NCBI GenBank assembly: GCA_002400365.1
Contig: DHFK01000053.1
Location: 18,921 to 26,179 of the forward strand
Reading direction: 5' to 3'
DNA length: 7,259 nt
Origin: Anaerolineales bacterium UBA4826
Lineage (GTDB): Bacteria; Chloroflexota; Anaerolineae; UBA4142
The first letter of the stretch is position 1; each line of letters begins with the position of its first letter. The notes beneath the pieces were generated by a model that searched no databases, had not been told where the DNA came from, and saw nothing but the letters and a program-made list of their open reading frames with translations. Both the position numbers and the translations under genes were made by a program. Of the stretch, positions 1 through 7,057 are shown piece by piece.

Positions 1-360
1 TCTGATTTTGACGCCATCTACGCTGACCGAAAATTCGCCGAGCCGCGCCGGCTCGAACGCGTACGCGTCGCCCGCCCACGCCGGAAATCCAACCGACACC
101 TGCAAGTCGTTGAGCCGATCGGTGTTGTGCAACTTGAAAGTCGAGTTGCCTGTGACGAGGGTGTGTCCGCCGCTCTCGGCTAAATCCGCGTCGAGCGTGA
201 GCGCGACGAGTTCGAGCGGCGTATCGCGTGGGCTGGGCGCGAGCGCAACGGGGACAAAGACCGCGCTGGGAGACTCGGCGCGCGCGCCCGGCGCGCCCAG
301 CGCGAGCAGAAGCAGGGGAAGCGTCAGAATGCGGAGGATGTTCGTGTCTAACCTCGTCAC
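1..360 (-). CDS. Exported protein of unknown function, N-terminal part (runs off the left edge)
   Basis: I do not recognise the family. The frame is open from a GTG at 360-358 to the window edge (120 codons). That GTG overlaps the kinase stop codon as GTGA, and an in-frame TAG lies two codons upstream (366-364), so no earlier start is possible. The N-terminus reads as a classical signal peptide: arginines at residues 3 and 10, a hydrophobic core rich in leucine at about 11-22, and an ALGAPGARA stretch that predicts signal peptidase I cleavage after residue 28. No lipobox cysteine is visible. The visible mature part (29-120) is polar and beta-rich, with segments such as TLVTGNSTFKLHN, VGFPAWAG and FSVSVDG that suggest an extracytoplasmic immunoglobulin-like or beta-sandwich domain (inference). 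No strong Shine-Dalgarno is seen, so translation is probably coupled to the kinase. The C-terminus, including any membrane anchor, lies outside the window. Confidence 0.75.
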   Translation of the reverse strand, partial: MTRLDTNILRILTLPLLLLALGAPGARAESPSAVFVPVALAPSPRDTPLELVALTLDADLAESGGHTLVTGNSTFKLHNTDRLNDLQVSVGFPAWAGDAYAFEPARLGEFSVSVDGVKIR

Positions 361-1595
361 CGTCTAGTCGCGAGGCTGAGCGGCAAGACGAGCGTGACCA
401 ACGTGCCCGCGCCGATTTTAGAGGCGATGCTCAATTGGGCGTTGGCGATTTCCGCGCGCTCTCTCATGTTCAACAAGCCCAGACTGTTGCGCTGATCGTA
501 CGTTGCCTCGATGCGCGCGACGTCGAAACCGGTGCCGTCGTCTTGAACGCTGATCGTCAAGGCGTCCTCGCTTTGGCGCGCGGTGATCCAGATATTCTTT
601 GCCTGCGCGTGTTTGCGGGCGTTGCCGACGGCTTCCTGCACGATGGAGAAGACGGCGCCTTCCACTTTGGGGGGAAAGCGCGCGGTGAATGAATGAAGGT
701 CGAGGCGCAGCGGCAAGCCGTTCGGCTCGCGCTGGCGCTCCGCGTACATCTCCAGCGCCGCGCACAAACCCCGCGTCTCTAACACGACCGGGCGCAGATC
801 GAACAGCATGTCGCGAACCTGGTGGATCGCGCGCGTCGCCATGCGCTCCAGATCCAGCAGTTCTTTTTCGGTGCGCTCGGGCTGGCGCGCGATCACTTCG
901 CGGACAAAGCGCAAGCCCATGGTGATCGCCGATAACAACTGCGCCGGACCATCGTGCAAACCGCGCGCGAGTTCCCGGCGCACCTCGTCTTCGACGGCGA
1001 CGATGCGATCGCGCTCGGCGACGACCTGGTGGTACAGCCGCGTGTTTTCGATCACCGCGGCGGACTGCGCGGCAAACGCCATTAACAATTCCTGTTCGTC
1101 CTCGTCGAACCGCTCGCCCGAAGCCTTGTTGAGAACTTCGATCACCCCGATCGGCTTGCCTTTGAGGATGAGCGGCGCAGCCAGCAGCGACGAAGTGTGA
1201 AAGCCCACCCGTTCGTCAATGCGACTGAGATGGCGCGGGTCTGCGCCGACATCCTGCGCGATCACCGGCTGGCAGTGAGTGAACGCCCAGCCCGCGATCC
1301 CCTCATCGGTGCGAATGCGTTTTAGGTGCAACGCTTTACCGCCGCCGCCTTGCACGACCTGAAAGACCAATTCATCGGTCGCGGGGTCGAGGAGCAGCAG
1401 CGAGCCCGCCGTCGCTTGCATGACGTCCACGGCGTTGGAAAGGATCAGCGCCAGGAGGCGATCGGGCGGCAATTCGGAGGTAAGCGTTTGGGTCATCTCT
1501 TGCAGCGCTTCGAGCGCGGCGACCCGCCGCTTCAAGCGCGCGACCTGGGCTTCCGATTCTGGGATGGCGTTTTTGGGACGACTCTTGGATGGCAT
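357..1595 (-). CDS. Soluble GAF-domain sensor histidine kinase (HisKA_3 / NarX-DegS type)
   Basis: This is a two-component sensor kinase of 412 residues, predicted to autophosphorylate on histidine and pass the phosphate to a response regulator, usually of the LuxR/NarL class. Order of parts: a charged coiled-coil start (about 14-40); a GAF domain (about 44-186); a linker helix; a HisKA_3 dimerisation helix with RGLHDGPAQ, giving phospho-acceptor His214 followed by the catalytic acidic Asp215; and an HATPase_C domain (about 310-405) with N-box EAVGNARKHA (Asn325), G1 box DDGTGFD (352-358) and G2-like GLLNMRERA (373-381). No signal peptide or membrane helix is visible, so it should sense a cytoplasmic cue through GAF. 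The ATG at 1595 opens a natural kinase N-terminus, but no clear Shine-Dalgarno precedes it. It lies 140 nt after the patatin gene and its stop overlaps the next start (GTGA). No response regulator occurs in the window, so its partner is elsewhere or just beyond the edge. The family call is firm; the signal is unknown. Confidence 0.93.
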   Translation of the reverse strand: MPSKSRPKNAIPESEAQVARLKRRVAALEALQEMTQTLTSELPPDRLLALILSNAVDVMQATAGSLLLLDPATDELVFQVVQGGGGKALHLKRIRTDEGIAGWAFTHCQPVIAQDVGADPRHLSRIDERVGFHTSSLLAAPLILKGKPIGVIEVLNKASGERFDEDEQELLMAFAAQSAAVIENTRLYHQVVAERDRIVAVEDEVRRELARGLHDGPAQLLSAITMGLRFVREVIARQPERTEKELLDLERMATRAIHQVRDMLFDLRPVVLETRGLCAALEMYAERQREPNGLPLRLDLHSFTARFPPKVEGAVFSIVQEAVGNARKHAQAKNIWITARQSEDALTISVQDDGTGFDVARIEATYDQRNSLGLLNMRERAEIANAQLSIASKIGAGTLVTLVLPLSLATRR

Positions 1596-1600
1596 GGTAG

Positions 1601-1629
1601 TTCACAGCCAACCTTACGAAGGTTGTGAA
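1601..1629 (-). repeat. Imperfect palindrome (hairpin) just upstream of the kinase start
   Basis: On the plus strand AACCTT (1610-1615) and AAGGTT (1619-1624) form a perfect 6-bp stem around ACG. The stem extends as TTCAC (1601-1605) with GTGAA (1625-1629), leaving four bases bulged. It ends 5 nt before the kinase ATG, so in the transcript it would sit over the ribosome-binding region. It could be an RNA hairpin, a protein-binding dyad or part of a dispersed repeat. Confidence 0.6.
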
Positions 1630-1677
1630 AGGGTTTGCGCAAGCAACGGTCCTTGGCGTAGGAAAGCGCGTTTCACA
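1624..1677 (-). repeat. 7-bp inverted repeat in the kinase leader, competing with the hairpin above
   Basis: TGTGAAA at 1624-1630 is exactly complementary to TTTCACA at 1671-1677. Inside this pair, GCGC at 1637-1640 and at 1666-1669 can extend the pairing. Bases 1625-1629 are also used by the 1601-1629 hairpin, so the two foldings exclude each other. This arrangement is seen directly; any regulatory role is inference. Confidence 0.5.
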
Positions 1678-1692
1678 CGAAGACGACTGACG

Positions 1693-1705
1693 AACCTTCG
1701 CAAGG
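1693..1705. repeat. Second copy of the AACCTT-NNN-AAGG dyad
   Basis: AACCTTCGCAAGG here matches AACCTTACGAAGG at 1610-1622 in every position outside the 3-nt spacer. The copies are in the same orientation, 83 bp apart, in the gap before the kinase. This copy keeps a 4-bp CCTT/AAGG stem; the other is a full 6-bp palindrome. They could be paired operator half-regions or repeats of a dispersed family. Confidence 0.5.
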
Positions 1706-1711
1706 ATGATC

Positions 1712-1739
1712 GTAGGACAGATTTGGAAATTTGTCCTAC
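1712..1739 (-). repeat. Near-perfect 13-bp hairpin overlapping the patatin stop codon
   Basis: Arms 1712-1724 and 1727-1739 pair over 13 positions with a single G-T mismatch and a 2-nt loop. In the minus-strand transcript the hairpin begins one base before the patatin TAG (1738-1736). It is followed by GATCATCC rather than a T-tract, so it does not look like a standard intrinsic terminator. It may stabilise the 3' end of the cyclase-patatin mRNA, act in partial termination, or be a mobile or dispersed palindromic repeat that landed at the gene end. Confidence 0.75.
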
Positions 1740-3409
1740 ATTTGCAGCGGCTTGCGCGGATGCGGCGTGAGCAGACGCTGGATGTTGGCGAGTTGCTCGC
1801 GCGCGGCTTCTTCGCCGCAGCGAATGAGTTCCCACGCCTTGTCGTACTCTAGCGTGCCAAAGCGCGCAATCTCGGGCTGGATCAAAACGTCCACGGGACC
1901 AAGCCGCGTTTTGATGATCTCGCTCTCCATAATTTCCATCGCGCCCATGACGATGCCGATGACGTTCGGCACTCTGCCCTCGCGCTTGAGTTCGCGGCGA
2001 TGGATGCGGTCTTCCAGACTGGGGATGACGTTGCTGGCGAGGATGATGTTCGCGCCATGGTCCGCGAGGAGTTGCGTCGGCACCGGGTTGACCGAACCGC
2101 CGTCAATCAAGAAACGCCCGGCGACGTGGGCTGGCTCAAAGACGCCGATCACGCTCATGCTCGCGCGCATCGCTTCGGCGATGGGTCCGCGGTCGAAGAC
2201 GATTTCTTCGCCCGAGATGAGATCGGTGGCGACGATGTACAACGGGATGGACGCCTGGTCAAACGTGCGATCCTTGACCCACTGCGCCAAATACTTGAGG
2301 ACCATGTTGCCGCGGATCAGACCCGAGCGCGGCGGGATCTGGAAATCCCAATACCGAAAACCGGTGCGGAAATTATATTGACGCTGCACGTTGACGGCGA
2401 ACGTCGTCATGTCCGCGATCGTGCGCCCCACGGCGTACATCGCGCCAAAGATCGCGCCGGCGCTCGTCGCCGCCAGCAAATCAATCGGGACGCCGGCTTC
2501 TTCCAGAACCTTCAGCACGCCAATGTGCGCGAACCCGCGCGCGTTCCCGGACGAGAGCGCCAACCCCACCTGACGCTGCGCGATGCGCCGCGCCAAGCGC
2601 CGCAGGGAGGCGTCGTCCGGCTTGGCGCGCCACAATCTTTTGGAGAGAACGTCTTTGATCCAGGGCAATTCGACGCCAAGCAGCACCGTCACGTCCGCCA
2701 GTTCTGTGGCTTTGAGCGTCAGCGGCGTTTCGTACGGCGCGACCGCCAGCAACACCCAATAGTACTGTTCCACGAGTTGCCCAAGGCGCTCTGCCAGTTG
2801 CTCAGCCGTGAGCGCATTGCCCGGCTGGTCAAGCGCGACGTTCTTGCGCCGGAGGGATTCTTGCCCGAGCGTGACGTTCGCCAAACCGCCCAAGTCGAGC
2901 AGGCAGACTTGTTCGCCGGTCAACTCCGCCAGATAGCGCGCGAGCGTGGGCGTCGCGGTGCCAAACACCGCGACGAGGTTGAACTCCTCGTGTTCCTCCG
3001 GCTTTTGCGTCGTGCGCACCAGGCGGCGCCCCAGTTCGCGCGTCATTGCGATCGCGACGCCGGGATGTTGTTGGAGCAAATCCTCCAGGTCTTGTTTGCG
3101 GAGGACGAGCAATTCCGTGTCCAGCACCACGCGCACCGTCGCCGAGCGTTTTTCGCCCAGCAGCAGCGCGGTCTCGCCGAAGAAATTGCCGGGCCCGAGA
3201 TAACTGTAGATCCTTTCGCGCCCGCCCTTTTCGGAGACGATCTTGACCTGGCCCGTTTCGATAATGTACATGCAATCGCCGGGATCGTCTTCCGAAAAGA
3301 TGACGGCGTCCTTGTGATAATGCTCGCGCTGTAGGCGTTGCGCGATGGCGTCCAAAACGTCATCGGGCATAACGCTGAAAAAGGGAATGGCGCGCAGATC
3401 ACGTTTCAT
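1736..3409 (-). CDS. Cyclic-nucleotide-binding patatin-like phospholipase (NTE/RssA-type)
   Basis: This 557-residue protein joins a regulatory cNMP-binding domain to a serine lipid hydrolase, as in the neuropathy target esterase (PNPLA6) family. Residues 9-131 are the cNMP domain, with the phosphate-binding cassette FFGETALLLGEKRSATVR (Phe76-Arg93; Glu79, Arg88), a well-kept cyclic-nucleotide pocket. Residues about 142-255 form an alpha/beta segment (FNLVAVFGTATPT, VCLLDLGG) like a degenerate Rossmann/P-loop domain. Residues about 281-460 are the patatin domain: oxyanion loop SSGNARGFAHIG (286-297), nucleophile Ser316 in LAATSAGA, and catalytic Asp437 in IDGG, so the Ser-Asp dyad is complete. 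The loop and elbow differ from the usual GGGxRG and GxSxG because glycines are replaced by Ser and Ala. No signal peptide or membrane helix is evident. The ATG at 3409 starts 15 nt after the cyclase stop, with only a weak AAGCGAG-like ribosome site, so the two are probably co-transcribed. The expected activity is (lyso)phospholipase or esterase controlled by the cyclic nucleotide made upstream; this is inferred. Confidence 0.93.
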   Translation of the reverse strand: MKRDLRAIPFFSVMPDDVLDAIAQRLQREHYHKDAVIFSEDDPGDCMYIIETGQVKIVSEKGGRERIYSYLGPGNFFGETALLLGEKRSATVRVVLDTELLVLRKQDLEDLLQQHPGVAIAMTRELGRRLVRTTQKPEEHEEFNLVAVFGTATPTLARYLAELTGEQVCLLDLGGLANVTLGQESLRRKNVALDQPGNALTAEQLAERLGQLVEQYYWVLLAVAPYETPLTLKATELADVTVLLGVELPWIKDVLSKRLWRAKPDDASLRRLARRIAQRQVGLALSSGNARGFAHIGVLKVLEEAGVPIDLLAATSAGAIFGAMYAVGRTIADMTTFAVNVQRQYNFRTGFRYWDFQIPPRSGLIRGNMVLKYLAQWVKDRTFDQASIPLYIVATDLISGEEIVFDRGPIAEAMRASMSVIGVFEPAHVAGRFLIDGGSVNPVPTQLLADHGANIILASNVIPSLEDRIHRRELKREGRVPNVIGIVMGAMEIMESEIIKTRLGPVDVLIQPEIARFGTLEYDKAWELIRCGEEAAREQLANIQRLLTPHPRKPLQM

Positions 3410-3424
3410 AGATGACTCGCTTGG

Positions 3425-6400
3425 CTACTCTGCTGGAGCGAGGAGTGTGGCGGTAAGCGCGTCGAGCGCCGCGCGCGCGCGCTGCTGCTCGGCTTGCGCG
3501 CCCAGACGGGCAAACGTCGCGTGCGCTGTCTCCAGCGTCGCGCGCGCGGCGCTGAGTTGACCGCGGTCGCGTTGGAGCAGCGCCAGTTGGTATTGCGATT
3601 TGGCAAGTTCGAACGGGTTTTTGAGCGATTCAAAAATCGCCAGACTGCGCTGGATATAGTCTTCCGCCGCGTCGAGATGCTGTTGCGCGCGGGCGAGCCG
3701 GGCAAGCACGCGTTGCGCGGCGCCCTCGATCAATTGCGCGCCGATCTGCGCCGCCAGGGTGACGGCTTGCCGCGCGCAATGCTGCGCCTGATCCAACTGG
3801 TTCTGCGCCGAATACGCTTCCGCGAAGAGCCACTGGGCTTCCGCCAGATTCTCTTTAGAGCCCATTTCTGTGGCAATGTCGGCGCACCGGGTTAGATAGC
3901 GCACGGCATTGTCGGCTTGATCTTGCAGAATGCTGACGTGAGCCAGGTTGTTCAGAGCCAGGCAAGTCAGATTTCCATTCTTGATTCTTTCGGCGATCTC
4001 CAGGGCTTTGTGGAGGAGCAGCGTTGCGCGAGGATAATCGCCCTTTTCGCGATAAAGCCAGCCGAGATTGTTGCTCAACAGCGAGGTTCCGCCGACGTCG
4101 CCGGTCTTTTGCTTGATCTCAAGCGATCGCTCGAAATACTGGAGGGACAGGTCCCAGTTGCATTGTTCCGCCGCGAAGAGGCCGAGATTCGTATAGGATT
4201 GCGAGACGCCGTACGAATCGCCGATGGTCTCACGCAGTCGCAGTCCTTTTTCCGTATAGGCCAGCGCGCGCGCCCAGTCACCCTTGTAGCGGAAGAGCAC
4301 CGCCAACCCATTGTACGCCGAAGCCATTTCGTTGTAATAGTCGGTGCCTTGGACAATTTGGAGGGCGCGCATGCGCCATTGATAGGCGTCCTCAAACTCA
4401 CCGCGCCGATAGTGCACCCAGCCCGTGTCGTTGTAGACGCGCACCCGTGTGACAGATTGGGCGGACTCGGGATCGCGCTCTAGTTCGGTCAAGGCGTCCT
4501 GCAACCAGCGCAACGCCTCGGCATAGTCGCCGCGCCGTTCGTGGACTCGTCCAATCAGGCGCATGATCTCGGGCGTGGCGCGATGCAGTTGCGGGTAGTT
4601 GGAGGTGCGGACGAGTTCCAGAGCGATTTGATACGAGTTGAGCGCATCCTCATAATCGCCGATGAAACTTTGGACGCCGCCCAGCCCTTCATAGACCTGG
4701 ACGCGTTGCTCGCGGGTGGAGGCGGTTTGGTTGAGAAACTCGGCGGCGGTTTGGTAATAGCGCAATGCCTCGTCGTTGGCAAACCGATCCGCCGCGCGTT
4801 TGCCCGCGCGAATCTGATAGGGCAGCGCGCGCGCGGGATTCTTGCTCTCCGCATAATGAAATGCCAACTGCTCGACGTGTTCTTCGAGGCGATCCGCAAA
4901 GAGCGTTTCGATCCCTTCCGCGATCTTGCGGTGGAGGTAATCCCGGCGGCGGAGCAGCAGACCGTTGTAAACTGTTTCTTGGATCAGGACGTGATGAAAG
5001 CGATACTCTAAATCGGTGGCTGGTATCAGACGATTGACCAACTCGCGCTCTTCCAACTCGTGCACATCGTCCGGCAGACTGCGCGCATCGTTCAACACAA
5101 CATTCAGCAAGCGGAACAGAAAATCGCGCCCGATGACCGAAGCGCAGTGAATGGCTTGGCGCGAGCCCTCGCTCAAGTGATCAATGCGCGTCATAATCAA
5201 GCCCTGTAGCGTCCGCGGGACTTCGAAGCGGGCAAGGTCGGCTTCCGGCGCGACCTGCCAGCGATCCCCTGCCCGGCGGATGATCCCGCGATCAATCAAC
5301 ACGCGGATTATTTCTTCGAGGAAGAAGGGATTGCCCTCGGCGCGTTGCGGGATCAGTTGTTTCAGGCGCTCTGGAAGTTCGGAGATCGTCAAGAGCAAGT
5401 CAACCAGCGCGAGACTGTCGGCTTGGGTCAGCGGCGCGAGAGGGATGTGCAGAAAATGCGGCGCGTAGAACTCTTTGCCTAATTTCTCGATTTGGGCTGC
5501 CGCCGTTCCTTCCGCCGGGCGCGAGTTGCAGTAGATCAGCAAAGGAAAGTTTTCCACAGCCCCCAGGAGCAGCGTGAGCAGATCCAGCGAGACTTTGTCC
5601 ATCCAGTGCGCGTCCTCGAGGATCAGAATGACCGGCTGGCTGGTGGTCTCAGCAGTCAGCAGGTCTCGGACGGCGAGGAACGTCTGTTGCTGCAATTGGG
5701 GAGGGGTCAGGTGCCGCACCCGTTCCGCCAGTTCCTTTTCAATGATCCGGATGGAAAAAAGATTTTCGACGTACGGCAGGACCTCGGTCACGGACGGTCC
5801 ATCGGCGAAAACGCGTCGGACCGTCTGTTCGATTTTGTCGCGCACTGTATCTTCGGTGTCGTCGTCGGTGATTCCACAATAAGACTTGAGCAGGTTCAAG
5901 AACACGCCGTACGCGGACTGACCATAGGAGAAGCACGCGCCTTCCAGAACCGTGACCGGCTTGTCAGCCACAAATGCTTTGAGTTCAGCCGTGAGACGAG
6001 ACTTGCCGATACCGGCATCGCCCGTAACGAGAACGATGCGCCCCTGGCGCTCCTCGATGAGCGACTCAACCGCCTGGCGGACGCGCCCCAGTTCCTCTTC
6101 GCGCCCGACCATCGGGGCGGCCAGACCGGGGATCCCGCGCGTGCGTCCGGCTTTTTGGCGCGGCGCAATCACTTCATAGATTTCGACCGGCTCGACGCGG
6201 TTCTTGACGCGGATGGAGCCCAGTTCGCGGAATTCAAATAGGGGCTGCGTCTGCTCGTAGACTGACCGGCTGACGAGAATGCTTCCCGGTTCTGCGACCG
6301 TTTGCAAGCGTGACGCGACATTGACGGTATCCCCCAGCGCGGTGTACTCCATCTGCAGGTCCGAGCCGACGCTGCCTACGACGACCAAGCCCGAGTTCAA

Positions 6401-6982
6401 GCCGATGCGGAGTCTGAGCGAGATGCCCAGTTGCGGTTCAAGGTCAACGTTGATGCGCTTGAGCGCCTCCTGCATTCCGAGAGCAGCCCGGAGCGCGCGG
6501 GCGGGATCGTCTTCATGGGCAACCGGCGCGCCAAAGAGCGCCATCACGCCATCGCCCAGCACTTTGTCCAGGTGTCCTTCGTGTTTGTAGATTTCGTCAA
6601 TGAACGACTTGCGGGTAGCGTCAATGAACTCGTAGACTTGCTCGGGGTCCAGTTTCTCGGAGATCGCGGTGAATCCGCTGATGTCGGCAAAGAGTACGGT
6701 GACCGTGCGTCGCTCGCCTTCGATTTGTTTGCCCACGCCCGCGATCTTTTCAGCCAGCGCAGCCGGGATGGCGCTGGGCAAGCCACGGCGCGCGGGCTCG
6801 CCCGCCGGGCGTGCCAGGCTTGCGCTCACGAGGTTTGCGCCGCAATTGCCGCAGAACTTGAAATTGGCGGGATTCTCAAAACCGCAGTTTTCGCACAGCC
6901 GGGCAAGGGACGCAGCGCATTGGACGCACACGGTCGCGCCAACGCGGTTTTCATATCCACACTTGGGGCACTGATTCGCCAT
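3425..6982 (-). CDS. Zinc-ribbon class III adenylate cyclase fused to STAND-type ATPase and TPR domain
   Basis: This is a 1185-residue multidomain signalling protein predicted to make cAMP under control of its ATPase/TPR part. Residues 5-47 form two zinc ribbons (Cys pairs 5/8, 19/22, 30/33, 44/47). Residues about 90-270 are the cyclase catalytic domain: metal-binding Asp100 (FADISGFT) and Asp144 (LGDGVMALFG), substrate-specifying Lys140 and Thr214 (EYTALGDTVN), and transition-state Asn221 and Arg225 (NVASR). The Lys/Thr pair fits class IIIb adenylate cyclases, and there is one domain, so it must dimerise. Residues about 289-560 are an AAA_16-like NTPase with Walker A GDAGIGKS (Lys327), Walker B VILILEDAHW (Asp457) and the typical AEGNPFFLEEIIR segment. 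From about 715 to 1160 there are ten or so TPRs at 40-residue spacing. The architecture recalls mammalian soluble adenylyl cyclase. The ATG at 6982 directly precedes the first zinc ribbon, and a good promoter lies about 47 nt upstream. It is the first gene of the probable operon with the cNMP-patatin gene. No membrane segment is seen. Confidence 0.95.
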   Translation of the reverse strand: MANQCPKCGYENRVGATVCVQCAASLARLCENCGFENPANFKFCGNCGANLVSASLARPAGEPARRGLPSAIPAALAEKIAGVGKQIEGERRTVTVLFADISGFTAISEKLDPEQVYEFIDATRKSFIDEIYKHEGHLDKVLGDGVMALFGAPVAHEDDPARALRAALGMQEALKRINVDLEPQLGISLRLRIGLNSGLVVVGSVGSDLQMEYTALGDTVNVASRLQTVAEPGSILVSRSVYEQTQPLFEFRELGSIRVKNRVEPVEIYEVIAPRQKAGRTRGIPGLAAPMVGREEELGRVRQAVESLIEERQGRIVLVTGDAGIGKSRLTAELKAFVADKPVTVLEGACFSYGQSAYGVFLNLLKSYCGITDDDTEDTVRDKIEQTVRRVFADGPSVTEVLPYVENLFSIRIIEKELAERVRHLTPPQLQQQTFLAVRDLLTAETTSQPVILILEDAHWMDKVSLDLLTLLLGAVENFPLLIYCNSRPAEGTAAAQIEKLGKEFYAPHFLHIPLAPLTQADSLALVDLLLTISELPERLKQLIPQRAEGNPFFLEEIIRVLIDRGIIRRAGDRWQVAPEADLARFEVPRTLQGLIMTRIDHLSEGSRQAIHCASVIGRDFLFRLLNVVLNDARSLPDDVHELEERELVNRLIPATDLEYRFHHVLIQETVYNGLLLRRRDYLHRKIAEGIETLFADRLEEHVEQLAFHYAESKNPARALPYQIRAGKRAADRFANDEALRYYQTAAEFLNQTASTREQRVQVYEGLGGVQSFIGDYEDALNSYQIALELVRTSNYPQLHRATPEIMRLIGRVHERRGDYAEALRWLQDALTELERDPESAQSVTRVRVYNDTGWVHYRRGEFEDAYQWRMRALQIVQGTDYYNEMASAYNGLAVLFRYKGDWARALAYTEKGLRLRETIGDSYGVSQSYTNLGLFAAEQCNWDLSLQYFERSLEIKQKTGDVGGTSLLSNNLGWLYREKGDYPRATLLLHKALEIAERIKNGNLTCLALNNLAHVSILQDQADNAVRYLTRCADIATEMGSKENLAEAQWLFAEAYSAQNQLDQAQHCARQAVTLAAQIGAQLIEGAAQRVLARLARAQQHLDAAEDYIQRSLAIFESLKNPFELAKSQYQLALLQRDRGQLSAARATLETAHATFARLGAQAEQQRARAALDALTATLLAPAE

Positions 6983-7028
6983 ACGCTTGAAAGGGCACTA
7001 TTGTCCGGTGAGGTTTACGTGCGGTGAC

Positions 7029-7057
7029 ATTATACAACAGGTAAGGGGTTGGCGCAA
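7029..7057 (-). promoter_or_regulatory. Sigma-70-type promoter candidate for the cyclase-patatin operon
   Basis: On the minus strand a perfect TATAAT lies at 7034-7029. Exactly 17 nt upstream is TTGCGC (7057-7052), which keeps the TTG of the -35 consensus. Transcription would start near 7022, giving a leader of about 40 nt. No clear Shine-Dalgarno precedes the ATG at 6982. The -10 match is strong and the -35 is partial. Confidence 0.6.

Noticed and set aside
8..367. 119-codon plus-strand open frame at the left edge
   Set aside because: It is Ser/Ala/Arg-rich and low in complexity, while the opposite strand gives a clean signal peptide and a start coupled to the kinase stop.
1596..1735. A separate promoter for the kinase gene
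   Set aside because: TTG-starting -35-like words occur but none has a convincing -10 box at 16-18 nt, so I do not call one.
2000..3334. 444-codon plus-strand open frame antisense to the patatin gene
   Set aside because: It mirrors the patatin reading frame, its product is rich in Arg, Gln and Ala without a recognisable domain, and the minus-strand gene here is firmly identified by motifs.
3470..3482. 13-nt alternating CG run (possible Z-DNA)
   Set aside because: It lies inside the cyclase coding region and is explained by Arg-Ala codons in a GC-rich genome.
5492..6241. 249-codon plus-strand open frame antisense to the cyclase ATPase region
   Set aside because: It is a shadow of a high-GC gene; the product shows no family features, while the opposite strand carries Walker A and B motifs.
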